From: JAPLJC01 sp963697965
GTDB lineage: Bacteria; Desulfobacterota; Desulfobaccia; Desulfobaccales; 0-14-0-80-60-11
DNA length: 64,000 nucleotides
Reading direction: 5' to 3'
Assembly (NCBI GenBank): GCA_963697965.1
Contig: OY969108.1
Coordinates: forward strand, 1-64,000
This document shows, one piece after another, positions 27,252 through 35,149 of the stretch (the first letter of the stretch is position 1; each line of letters starts with the position of its first letter). A model generated the notes under the pieces. The model was not told the origin of the DNA and made no database searches. It was given only the letters and a program-made list of their open reading frames with translations. The position numbers and the translations under genes are program-made.

Positions 27252-27665
27252 GCTTCCCCTCCCATTGCTAACGTTAACTACGCCTTAATTTAGGCGATTA
27301 TCCCTTTAATAAAATACGCCGGCTTTAAACAAGGCCATCCTTTGCCGATCAGGGCGATAACCTGATCCACCATAATCCCCAGGGATCTGAAAGGTCAATA
27401 GGAGAAAGCCTCATAAATTTCCTGGATAATCCGAATTTTTAGGGGGGAAATGGATTGGCCGGATGTGATTATTTAGCAAATTAAAATAGGTATCCAAATT
27501 ATCAAGAATTACAAACTCTCTGGAAAAAACCAGCGTTCCCCTCCGGAAAAATATGTTTTATGGAACCCTCTCAACAAATCTAACCTCGACAAGTTTCCTC
27601 TTTTGTACCCGAATTGTCTCGTGGAAGGCATGATAGCACAATCTCTTCGACAAGAACTATTGTAA
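27252..27665. other. Intergenic region without recognisable gene
   Basis: About 400 A+T-rich bases upstream of the PilZ gene. No frame with a ribosome-binding site or protein-like composition is seen. The right part may contain the decayed upstream body of the TPR gene whose 3' end is visible at 27666-27810. Confidence 0.4.
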
Positions 27666-27810
27666 AATTTCAACCGGGCAGAAGCCTTTTACTCCAAAAA
27701 AGCCTATGACCAGGCCTGGAAGGATGTAAGAAAGGCGCAAAAGCCTGGGCTATAAAGTCGACCCGGGGGTTCTCGAACCCCTACGCAAGGCTTCGGGGAG
27801 GGAAAAATGA
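27666..27810 (+). pseudogene. 3' remnant of a TPR-repeat protein gene
   Basis: In one frame NRAEAFYSKKAYDQAWKDV is a typical last tetratricopeptide repeat. After KAQK the frame must shift by one extra C near 27744 to give LGYKVDPGVLEPLRKASGR followed by a TGA at 27808-27810. No start codon or upstream repeats remain in frame (a stop lies at 27663). It is a broken piece of a larger gene. Confidence 0.55.
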
Positions 27811-27947
27811 ATTAATTTTGCCAAAGTCATCTGAAACTGCATCGCGAAGTCACGGAAGTTGCTGAAGCAGGCCTTCGTGCGGCTGGATCAGTTAACCGGA
27901 CAGCATCGCTATCTGCTATCTATCAACACACCATTTCCTCCTCAATC

Positions 27948-27956
27948 TGGTATAAT
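27948..27956 (+). promoter_or_regulatory. Extended -10 promoter (TGGTATAAT) before the HNH gene
   Basis: TGGTATAAT is a perfect -10 box with the TGn extension. No -35 box is visible at the usual distance, as expected for extended -10 promoters. The HNH gene starts about 120 bases downstream. The same string occurs at 30956-30964, and near matches lie before 37583 and 46161. Confidence 0.35.
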
Positions 27957-28074
27957 TCCCGATGGAAGGGGTCCACTTCTGGAGGAAGGCGATTACCGCC
28001 CGGCTCCGGGTGCGGTCGTGGACCTCCCGGCCGCGCCGTGAAAAACTTAAAAAATATTTGAGGATTGAAGCAGG

Positions 28075-28311
28075 ATGAAATCACCAGCTGACGGCTACCG
28101 GGAACAATCACTCAGGATTCACGGCATGGTCTGCGCCAAATGCGGCCGGGAATTCACCCAGAAAAACCGGAATCAACTGACGGTGCACCACAAGGACGGC
28201 AATCCCCGGAATAATCCCAAGGATGGCTCCAACTGGGAGAACCTCTGCATCTATTGCCACGATGACGAGCACAGCCGCAAACTGCTGGGTGACTATCTCA
28301 GCGGGAAATGA
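28075..28311 (+). CDS. yajD: Small HNH nuclease, YajD-like
   Basis: Protein of 78 aa made of a single HNH domain. The zinc pair CAKCG (about residues 20-24) and the second pair in CIYCHDDEH flank the catalytic VHHKDGNPRNN. Length and motif order match the YajD group of stand-alone HNH proteins. The biological substrate of this group is not established. The stop is followed immediately by heptanucleotide repeats. Confidence 0.82.
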   Translation: MKSPADGYREQSLRIHGMVCAKCGREFTQKNRNQLTVHHKDGNPRNNPKDGSNWENLCIYCHDDEHSRKLLGDYLSGK

Positions 28312-28313
28312 AG

Positions 28314-28371
28314 AAGTAAGCAGTAAGCAGTTATCTTTTCCTGCTCACTGCTCGCTGCTAACTGCTCACTT
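28314..28371. repeat. Heptanucleotide tandem repeats in inverted arrangement
   Basis: AGTAAGC units (28316-28335) and CTGCTCA-type units (28341-28370) each repeat with a 7-base period. The second set is largely the complement of the first, so the array could fold on itself. It starts directly after the HNH stop codon. Confidence 0.75.
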
Positions 28372-28377
28372 AATTGC

Positions 28378-28480
28378 CACCCTCCCCCTAACCCCCTCCC
28401 CTCTCAGGGAGGGGGAACTTAAAACCTCAGACGCCACAGACGCCACCCCCTCCCCAACCCTCCCCCCTCAAGGGGGAGGG
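28378..28480. repeat. C/G-run inverted repeat
   Basis: Runs such as CCCCCTAACCCCCTCCC and GGGAGGGGG alternate in a 100-bp non-coding stretch and can pair. It belongs to the same broad type of C-rich intergenic repeat seen near 39255, 43461, 46716, 48751 and 63773. Confidence 0.5.
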
Positions 28481-28555
28481 AGTTGAACCGCTACGGTCTT
28501 GATGGCCTAGCGGTATTAGCGCCGCGAACCATTTTCAGAGGAAAAAGTTTTTGAT

Positions 28556-28584
28556 CTCGTTCCCAAGTTCCACTTGGGAACGAG
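28556..28584. repeat. Perfect 12-bp palindrome
   Basis: CTCGTTCCCAAG, a 5-base loop TTCCA and CTTGGGAACGAG make a perfect hairpin between the HNH gene and the response regulator. No T-run follows on either side, so it is more likely a dispersed palindromic repeat than a terminator. Confidence 0.6.
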
Positions 28585-28642
28585 CTATCCATGCTTCAGG
28601 GGACCACCCCAAAAACCCAAGTCCCTTCAGACCTGCAGCCTA

Positions 28643-29035
28643 TTAGGAGCCCCGGCCTTCCTGCACCAGCTTTCTGGCGTAGGCCTGGCGCACCTTTTCC
28701 AGCAACTCATCCAGGGCTATCGGCTTCATCAGGTAATCGAAGGCCCCCAGTTGCATCCCCTGGATCCCCGTCTCCACCGAGGCGTGGCCGGTGAGCATGA
28801 TGACCTCCGTCAAGGGCTTCTTCTTTTTGATTTCCCGGAGGGTCTCGATGCCGTCCATGCCCGGCATCCGGACGTCCAGGATGACGACGTCCGGCGGGCT
28901 GCTGTCCAGGGCTTCCAGTGCCAGATAACCGCTCTCCACCCCGCTCGCCTCGATATCGCGGGCCCGGAGCCTCTTGACGATGGTCTCCAGAAAATCCACT
29001 TCATCGTCCACGATCAAAACCTTGAACTCTTCCAT
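28643..29035 (-). CDS. Single-domain response regulator
   Basis: CheY-like receiver of 130 aa with no output domain. The acidic pair VDDE, phosphoacceptor Asp in VILDVRMPGMDG, the Thr/Ser of MLTGHAS and the Lys of LMKPIA are all present. It lies 18 bp downstream of a histidine kinase on the same strand and is almost certainly its partner. Output must be through protein-protein contact or phosphotransfer. Confidence 0.9.
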   Translation of the reverse strand: MEEFKVLIVDDEVDFLETIVKRLRARDIEASGVESGYLALEALDSSPPDVVILDVRMPGMDGIETLREIKKKKPLTEVIMLTGHASVETGIQGMQLGAFDYLMKPIALDELLEKVRQAYARKLVQEGRGS

Positions 29036-29053
29036 TGACGCCCCCTTTTTGGC

Positions 29054-30709
29054 TTATCTGACCGGGAAATAGATGGTGAAGGTGGTGCCCTGGCCTTCCT
29101 CGCTGGCCACCATCATTCGGCCCCCCAATTTTTCCACGATACTATAGGAAATGGAAAGGCCCAGGCCGGTGCCTTTGCCCACCTCCTTGGTGGTAAAGAA
29201 GGGATCGAAGATCTTGGTCAGCATCTCCCTGGGGATGCCGGGGCCGCTATCGCTAATCTCTATGCCGATTTCATTATTCCTGGCCAGGTGCCTGGTCTGG
29301 AGATGGATCTCGCCATCTTTGCCAATGGCATCGATGGCGTTATTGAGGATATTGAGAAAGACTTGCTGCAGTTGGGCCGGATCGCTGGCGGTCTTGGGGA
29401 GATCGCGGGCATAATCGGCCTTTATCCCGATCTGGCGATGGCGGGCCTCGTTTTCCAAAAAGGCCACGCTCTCAGCCAGGACGGCACTGATATCGACGGT
29501 CTCCGCGACCGGCTCCATCCGCCGGGCGAAGCCCAGGAGACGGTGGGTTATCGTCCTGGCGCGGTTGACATGAAATTCAATCTTGTTCACTGCCGCGTCT
29601 ATTTCCTGAAAATTCTCGTTATTGGAGATATCTTCCATTTTCAGCAGGTCTTTAATCCAGCCGGCTTTTTCGCCGATGACCGCCAGGGGATTGTTGATTT
29701 CGTGGGCAATGCCCGCAGCCATCTTCCCCAAGGCCGCCATCTTGCTTTCCTGCATGGCCATTTCCTCGCTGGCGGCCTTCTTCCGTTCCATGTCCATCAT
29801 TTCATTCATCATCGAGCGGGTGGCGAGCACCGCGCCCATGGCAATCAACAGCACTCCCCCCAAGGCAATCAAGGCCATCAGGGACCGGGTGCGCAAGAGA
29901 GGAGTCAACTGGTCCCCGGGGTCTTCCCGGATTACCAGCACCCACTTCTTCAATTTGATCATGCCGACGGCGAAGAGCCCTTCCTGGCCAGACACCGCGA
30001 TTTCCTCCGCCTGGGGAACGCTGGCCTTGGAGAAATCGGGCCCCGGCGCCGGTTGCAGCACTGCCCCGCCAAACCGGGGCTTGGTTTGCAGGATATCATT
30101 ATTGTCAATGAGAAAGGCATCCCCCTTTTTGCCGACCCAGGCGGCCCGCACCATGTTATCAATGATGTCGGAATCGATGGTGGCCCGCATGATCCAGCTC
30201 TGGCTCCCTTCCCGCACCCGCACCGCAATAATAAAATGGGGAATCTTGCGAAATCCCAGGAACACGTCGCTCACATAAACGCCGGTGGACATCACTTTGT
30301 GGAACCAGTCTTCGTTCTGATAATTTGCCGATTTCATGAGGGCGTAATACGGCCCCACGTAGGCCAGGTGCCTGCCTTCCTGGTCGATAATTCCCAGATC
30401 CAGATAAGACTTGGAACGGGCCTGAATAATGTCGAAAACCTTTTCCAGGTAGGCTTCATCCCGCAGTTTATCCAAGGGGATGATATGAGCCAGACTGCTG
30501 AGCTGGGAGACCCGTTCGTCCAAAAAGAGATCGATGGAACTGGAACGGTTTTCCGCCAGGGTCTTCATATCCTCCATGATCTTGGTGTAGTAGGATTGGC
30601 TGAACTGGTAATAGATGAAGGCTCCCAGGATGAGCAGCGGGATTACCGAAAAGGCCAGGATGGTCAGGATAATTCGCCACCATAACGTTTTATAGTACTC
30701 TCGCTCCAT
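29054..30709 (-). CDS. Sensor histidine kinase with extracytoplasmic Cache-type domain
   Basis: Membrane kinase of 551 aa. The first membrane segment (about residues 12-33) and the second (about 270-290) enclose a periplasmic domain of about 235 residues typical of dCache sensors (LDLGIIDQEGRHLAYVGPY). The cytoplasmic part has the phosphoacceptor AAGIAHEINNPL and the ATPase motifs DSGPGIP and GTGLGLSIS. There is no HAMP signature. It signals to the receiver protein encoded directly downstream. The ligand is probably a small extracellular molecule; identity unknown. Confidence 0.9.
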   Translation of the reverse strand: MEREYYKTLWWRIILTILAFSVIPLLILGAFIYYQFSQSYYTKIMEDMKTLAENRSSSIDLFLDERVSQLSSLAHIIPLDKLRDEAYLEKVFDIIQARSKSYLDLGIIDQEGRHLAYVGPYYALMKSANYQNEDWFHKVMSTGVYVSDVFLGFRKIPHFIIAVRVREGSQSWIMRATIDSDIIDNMVRAAWVGKKGDAFLIDNNDILQTKPRFGGAVLQPAPGPDFSKASVPQAEEIAVSGQEGLFAVGMIKLKKWVLVIREDPGDQLTPLLRTRSLMALIALGGVLLIAMGAVLATRSMMNEMMDMERKKAASEEMAMQESKMAALGKMAAGIAHEINNPLAVIGEKAGWIKDLLKMEDISNNENFQEIDAAVNKIEFHVNRARTITHRLLGFARRMEPVAETVDISAVLAESVAFLENEARHRQIGIKADYARDLPKTASDPAQLQQVFLNILNNAIDAIGKDGEIHLQTRHLARNNEIGIEISDSGPGIPREMLTKIFDPFFTTKEVGKGTGLGLSISYSIVEKLGGRMMVASEEGQGTTFTIYFPVR

Positions 30710-31292
30710 CCCGCTGACCGCCTCTCAAGGGCCGAGATTATCTCTGAGGCAGCCCGATCCGCCGGGTTCCGGTGACCGGGGCTGCCCCTCGGCAAACATG
30801 CTAAGCAATGGCCGTTCCAAAGGGAGCCTCCTGGTTAACCTGCTGTTATTATTTAATCAATTTATCGAAGCCGCCGGGCTCGAGGCAATAATTCAGGGAC
30901 CTAAATGTCAATATTTTTTACAGGTTGTAAAGGGGGGCCACGCCCCGGACCTTTCTGGTATAATAACAGTAAGCGTAGCCGGAGATGCCACCCGATTACG
31001 GCCAAGATAGCAGAATTGTCAATCTGAGCGAAGCAAATAATCGAATTCTGGGCAACGCCTCAGCGCTCCGTTCAGGATAATCTTGAATCTCTCTGGCTGA
31101 TCGGCTAACATTTGAAGATAAGGTAACATTCCCGGCCTGGGGCGGCTGGGCGAAGGCGGAGGCCCAGGTCCGTAAAGCGCCGCCAGGATCCGCAGGGGGC
31201 CGCCAGCCAGGACCTGATCTCCATGGTGATTACGTTATGGCTGAGTTTGTAGTCCTGGGGAGCCGCGGCTCGGCCCAAGGTTTTCTGAGCGC
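30710..31292. other. Divergent intergenic region between two histidine kinases
   Basis: About 580 bp. It contains an extended -10 box TGGTATAAT (30956-30964, + strand) roughly 330 bases before the next gene. The frames seen here (for example 30798-31010) lack ribosome-binding sites and domains. The G+C-rich stretch 31130-31215 looks like former coding DNA but I cannot assign it. Confidence 0.35.
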
Positions 31293-32738
31293 ATGAAACG
31301 TCTGAATCTGCGAACTATTTGGATGCGGCCGGGCGAAGACCTGAACCCCTTCGCTCTGGTGAGATTCTTTTCTCTTCCGGGTTTTATCGTCATCACGATC
31401 GTCACCGCCATTCTGGTCGTCTTGCTGACTATCCGCGCCCAGCAGATGATCATGAAGAAAAACGAAGCCTACCTGGAGTTGCTGGCGGCCAACCTGAATC
31501 ACCAGATCTTTCAGCAGTTCGTGCTGCCTACTGCCTTCGAAAAGGGTGGCCGGATTACCCTATCCGACCCGGAGCAGTCCCGCCGTCTGGATGAGGTGGT
31601 GCGCACCACCATCCATGGGTTTCACGTGGACCAGTTGAACCAGTACGATCAGGAGGGGGTCTTTTCCTACAGCACCGCCAACCTGCCCCTGGGAAAAAAG
31701 TCCGACAACATTACCGGGGTTAAGAGGGCCCTGGCCGGGGAGAACTATTTTGAGGTGCCCGGCTATGGTCCCCTTAGCGTCCTGTGGCCCCGCAGCCCTC
31801 AGTCGAAGCACCTCAACGCCTACATCCCCTTCCGCCTGGAGAAAGAGTTAACCACCCCCTCGGGACCGGTTATCGGGGTCTTTGAGATCAGCCAGAACAT
31901 CAGCGGCGATTTGGCGGAAATCAATAAATTCCGCCTCCTCATCCTGGTCATCCTGGTGGTGATTATGGGCTGCCTTTTCATAATCCTGCGCCAGATCGTC
32001 AAAAAGGCGGGCCTGATTCTGGCCCGGCGCCAGGAGGAGCAAAGGTCCCTGGAGGCTCAGTTGCACCAGTCGGAGCGGCTGGCGGCCCTGGGGGAGATGA
32101 CCGCGGGGGTGGCCCATGAAATCCGCAACCCCCTGGGGATCGTCAGCTCTACCGCCGAACTGTTGCAAGAGCGCCTGGCCCGCTATGAGCCGCAAAACCG
32201 CCTGGCCTGGATTATCGTGGAGGAAGCCAACCGCCTCAACGATAAGGTGACGGAATTTCTCGATTTCGCCCGGCCTCGGGTTCCCCAATTGCGCCCCTGC
32301 GACCTGGAGGTGGTGCTGGACCGGGGTCTGGAGTTCCTGGAGCCGGAGATCCACCGCCTGGGGATCGAGGTCAACCGGGATTACCTTCTCCGGGGCCGGA
32401 CACTGGTCGCGGACCCGGACCTGTTGTACCAGGCCTTCCTGAACCTGCTGCTCAACGCCATCCAGGCCATGCCCGAGGGCGGCCGGCTCACCGTATCCAC
32501 GCAACCGGGCCCCCAGGGCCGCGGCGGCGAGATCAGCTTTGCGGACACCGGCGAAGGCATCAAGCCGGAGAGCCTAAAAAAGGTCCTAAACCCTTTCTTC
32601 ACAACCAAGGAACGCGGTAGCGGCCTGGGCCTGCCCATCGTCAAAAGTATTATCGAAACCCATCGGGGCGCCATCAAGATCGACAGCACCAGAGGCCAGG
32701 GCACAGTGGTAACCATCACCCTGCCGAAGTTGGATTAA
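31293..32738 (+). CDS. NtrB-type membrane sensor histidine kinase
   Basis: Kinase of 481 aa with membrane segments near residues 30-50 and 210-230 flanking a periplasmic region of about 160 residues. The phosphoacceptor is MTAGVAHEIRNPLG, followed by the N box LLNAIQAMPEGG and the G boxes DTGEGIK and GSGLGLPIV. This arrangement is typical of kinases that pair with sigma-54-type regulators. The next gene (32859) is such a regulator, so the two form a two-component system. No clear ribosome-binding site precedes the ATG. Confidence 0.88.
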   Translation: MKRLNLRTIWMRPGEDLNPFALVRFFSLPGFIVITIVTAILVVLLTIRAQQMIMKKNEAYLELLAANLNHQIFQQFVLPTAFEKGGRITLSDPEQSRRLDEVVRTTIHGFHVDQLNQYDQEGVFSYSTANLPLGKKSDNITGVKRALAGENYFEVPGYGPLSVLWPRSPQSKHLNAYIPFRLEKELTTPSGPVIGVFEISQNISGDLAEINKFRLLILVILVVIMGCLFIILRQIVKKAGLILARRQEEQRSLEAQLHQSERLAALGEMTAGVAHEIRNPLGIVSSTAELLQERLARYEPQNRLAWIIVEEANRLNDKVTEFLDFARPRVPQLRPCDLEVVLDRGLEFLEPEIHRLGIEVNRDYLLRGRTLVADPDLLYQAFLNLLLNAIQAMPEGGRLTVSTQPGPQGRGGEISFADTGEGIKPESLKKVLNPFFTTKERGSGLGLPIVKSIIETHRGAIKIDSTRGQGTVVTITLPKLD

Positions 32739-32831
32739 GGGCCTGGCAGGCGTTGGCGATGGCGCCAACGCTGGCAGATTGGCTGAGGGACAGCCCCCCT
32801 GGGGGCGGCGGGGGCCATCATCCCCCCCACC

Positions 32832-32853
32832 AAAAACTCGAAACTCGAAACTC
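32832..32853. repeat. Heptanucleotide repeat at the ribosome-binding position
   Basis: Two to three CGAAACT units with 7-base period lie directly before the ATG at 32859, where a Shine-Dalgarno sequence would be expected and none is seen. Confidence 0.5.
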
Positions 32854-32858
32854 TTTCT

Positions 32859-34230
32859 ATGAATACCATCTTAGTCGTTGACGATGAAGTCAATTATCTG
32901 ACGGTCATGGAAGCCCTGCTGGGAGGGGCGGGCCACGAGGTCCTTACCGCGCCCAGCGCCCCGGAGGCCCTGAAGATCGCCGAGGCCTCCGATCTGGACC
33001 TGGTGCTCACCGACATGAAAATGCCCAAGATGAGCGGCATCGAGCTCATGGAGGAGCTGCACCGCCTCTATCCGGACCTGCCGGTGGTCATCATGACGGC
33101 CTATGGCACTGTGGAACTGGCCGTCACCGCCATGAAGAAAGGGGCCTTCGACTACATCCTGAAACCCTTTAAAAATGAGGGGATCCTGGCGACCATCGCC
33201 AAGGCCCTGGAGTACCGCCAGCTCCTGCTCACCAACCGGCTGCTGTTCCAGGAATTGGACAAGAAATACGGCTTTCCCAACATCGTCGGCGAATCCCGGG
33301 TGATGCAGGAGATCCTGGCCCTGGTCAAAAGGGTGGCCACCTCCAAGGCCACCGTCCTGGTCACCGGCGAGAGCGGCACCGGCAAAGAGCTGATCGCCCG
33401 GGCCACCCACCAGTGCAGCAACCGGGCGCAGCGGCCCTTCATCTCGGTCAACTGCGCCGCCCTTACCGAAACCCTGCTGGAAAGCGAACTCTTCGGCCAC
33501 GAGCGGGGCGCCTTTACCCACGCGGTGGCCATGCGCAAGGGGCGCTTCGAACTGGCCGACGGCGGCACCCTGTTCCTGGATGAAGTGGCGGAGATGTCCC
33601 AGGGCCTCCAGGTAAAACTGCTGCGGGTCCTCCAGGAGATGGAGTTCGAACGGGTGGGGGGCAGCCGCTCCATCAAAGTGGACGTGCGGGTGGTGGCCGC
33701 CTCCAACCGGGAGCTGAAGGGAGAGGTGGAGGCCGGCCGCTTCCGGGAAGACCTGTTCTACCGCCTCAACGTGGTCCATCTCCCATATCTCCCCCCTGCG
33801 CCAGCGCGTCGAGGACATCCCCCTGCTGGCGGCCCACTTTATCAAGAAGTACGCCCTGGAAAACGTCCGGGGCCAGATCCGTCTCACCCCGGAGGCCTTG
33901 AAGCTGCTGGTGCAGTACCCCTGGCCGGGCAACGTCCGGGAGTTGGAAAACGTCATGGAGCGGGCCGTGATCCTGTGCGCCAATAGCCTGATCACCCCCG
34001 AGGACCTGCCCGGGGAGATGGCTCCCGCGGCCGCCGGGGCCAAACTGGACATCGACCGCTTCGTCCCCATGCACACCCCGCTGCCGGAGGCCCTGGAGGC
34101 CATCGAGGAACAGATGATCCGCCGGGCCCTGGAGCAGAGCGGCCAGGTGCAGGTGCGGGCCGCCGAGATGCTGGGCATCACCAAGAGCCTGCTGCAATAC
34201 AAGCTGAAGAAGTATCACTTGACCACATAG
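32859..34230 (+). pseudogene. NtrC-type sigma-54 response regulator, frameshifted
   Basis: Receiver (residues 1-120, VVDDEV, VLTDMKMPKMSG, LKPFK), AAA+ domain with Walker A GESGTGKE and the sigma-54 loop GAFTHA in place of the usual GAFTGA, then Walker B GGTLFLDE. After FYRLNVVHLPY the frame is lost. The expected continuation LRQRVEDIPLLAAHF lies in the +1 frame and ends with a Fis-type HTH (VRAAEMLGITKSLLQYKL). Removing one C from the C6 run at 33791-33796, or a 7-base near-duplication just before it, restores about 456 aa. Ancestral function is clear: output of the kinase encoded upstream. The G-to-H change in GAFTGA is unusual and could alter sigma-54 contact. Confidence 0.82.
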
Positions 34231-34254
34231 AATAAGTGTTAATGAGAGATTTTT

Positions 34255-35139
34255 GTGAATGATTTAAGTATCGAAGCTTTCTTGGCTCTTAGGGATTATT
34301 TCTTTGACCCTCAGGGAAGCCCAATCCCTTTCAGCTTGCGACCCAAACGAAATACGCAAGATGATCCCTTTGATGAGGCTCTAAGCGTAGATATTTTATC
34401 AAAAATATCCAACGTAAAATGCGTGAAAGCTCCAGGTCCCCTGATTACTCCTGATTTGGTCCTATTTCGAGAAAGCTGTTTAAACGTCACAAAACATGAC
34501 TTGAGAGATGATTTTAGTAAAATACTTGCTATAGAAGTTAAGAAACTTGAGAGAACATCTCAGGGTGGTGTTGCAAGGGCTTCGGGATTAGATTACAACA
34601 CAACACCGCCATGTGGAATTGTTCGCGTATACGACTCAATTAAACATATTATTGATATTCGAGGTTTTTACCTTTTTGTTTGCTTAGAATCATACAAAGA
34701 TGATCTATCAAAGGTCTTCTTGAGCGCCTTGGCTCTTGTTGATGGCAACCTTTTAAATACAGATTTCACCCTTTATCTTAATATAGTTGGTGAGCGTCAG
34801 AAACGAATAGGTTTAGGAAGCTATGCAGATGGGGCCGACAGAGCGCGTCCTATGTTAATATTTGCCAACCCACTTGGGGCTAAAGCATTAGATCATAATA
34901 TTTCGCTGATTCATCCTTCTGCGAGCCTTGAAGATTCAAGACTTCGGTTAGTTTACGAAATCGAAAGATACTTGCCTGACGCAAAATCTAAAAATAGATT
35001 TTACTGCTATCGATTGTCCTCTGATGTTCCCCAAAAATGGCAGGTCTCTTCTTTAAAAGACCCCTTCCCTATGCCTTCTAGAGATTCACGAACTCGTCCT
35101 CGCGGGCGATTTAAGCTTCCATTTAAGGTTCTTGGTTAA
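34255..35139 (+). CDS. Putative PD-(D/E)XK restriction endonuclease
   Basis: Protein of 294 aa of no family that I can name. It has the core of a PD-(D/E)XK nuclease: TPDLVLF (about residues 63-69) and AIEVKKLE (about 90-97). Strongly A+T-rich codon use contrasts with the genes on both sides. The start is a GTG at 34255 with GAGAG upstream. It converges tail-to-tail with a DNA methyltransferase gene that ends 11 bp away, so a restriction-modification pair is the simplest reading. The nuclease role is inferred from the motif and context only. Confidence 0.6.
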   Translation: MNDLSIEAFLALRDYFFDPQGSPIPFSLRPKRNTQDDPFDEALSVDILSKISNVKCVKAPGPLITPDLVLFRESCLNVTKHDLRDDFSKILAIEVKKLERTSQGGVARASGLDYNTTPPCGIVRVYDSIKHIIDIRGFYLFVCLESYKDDLSKVFLSALALVDGNLLNTDFTLYLNIVGERQKRIGLGSYADGADRARPMLIFANPLGAKALDHNISLIHPSASLEDSRLRLVYEIERYLPDAKSKNRFYCYRLSSDVPQKWQVSSLKDPFPMPSRDSRTRPRGRFKLPFKVLG

Positions 35140-35149
35140 GCGAATGATA

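Noticed and set aside
28314..28371. CRISPR-like array
   Set aside because: Repeat units are 7 bases in direct tandem with no unique spacers of 25-40 bases, and no cas genes are in the window.
28487..28540. tRNA-like cloverleaf near the C-rich repeat
   Set aside because: No T-loop consensus or acceptor stem can be paired; only short incidental stems are present.
29288..30685. 465-codon open frame on the + strand opposite the Cache kinase
   Set aside because: It is a His/Gly/Gln-rich shadow of a clear histidine kinase, without its own ribosome-binding site.
33764..33800. True alternative C-terminus LPPAPARRGHPPAGG of the sigma-54 regulator
   Set aside because: The +1 frame continues with the exact family sequence LRQRVEDIPLL and the Fis HTH, so the Pro/Arg tail is an out-of-frame artefact.
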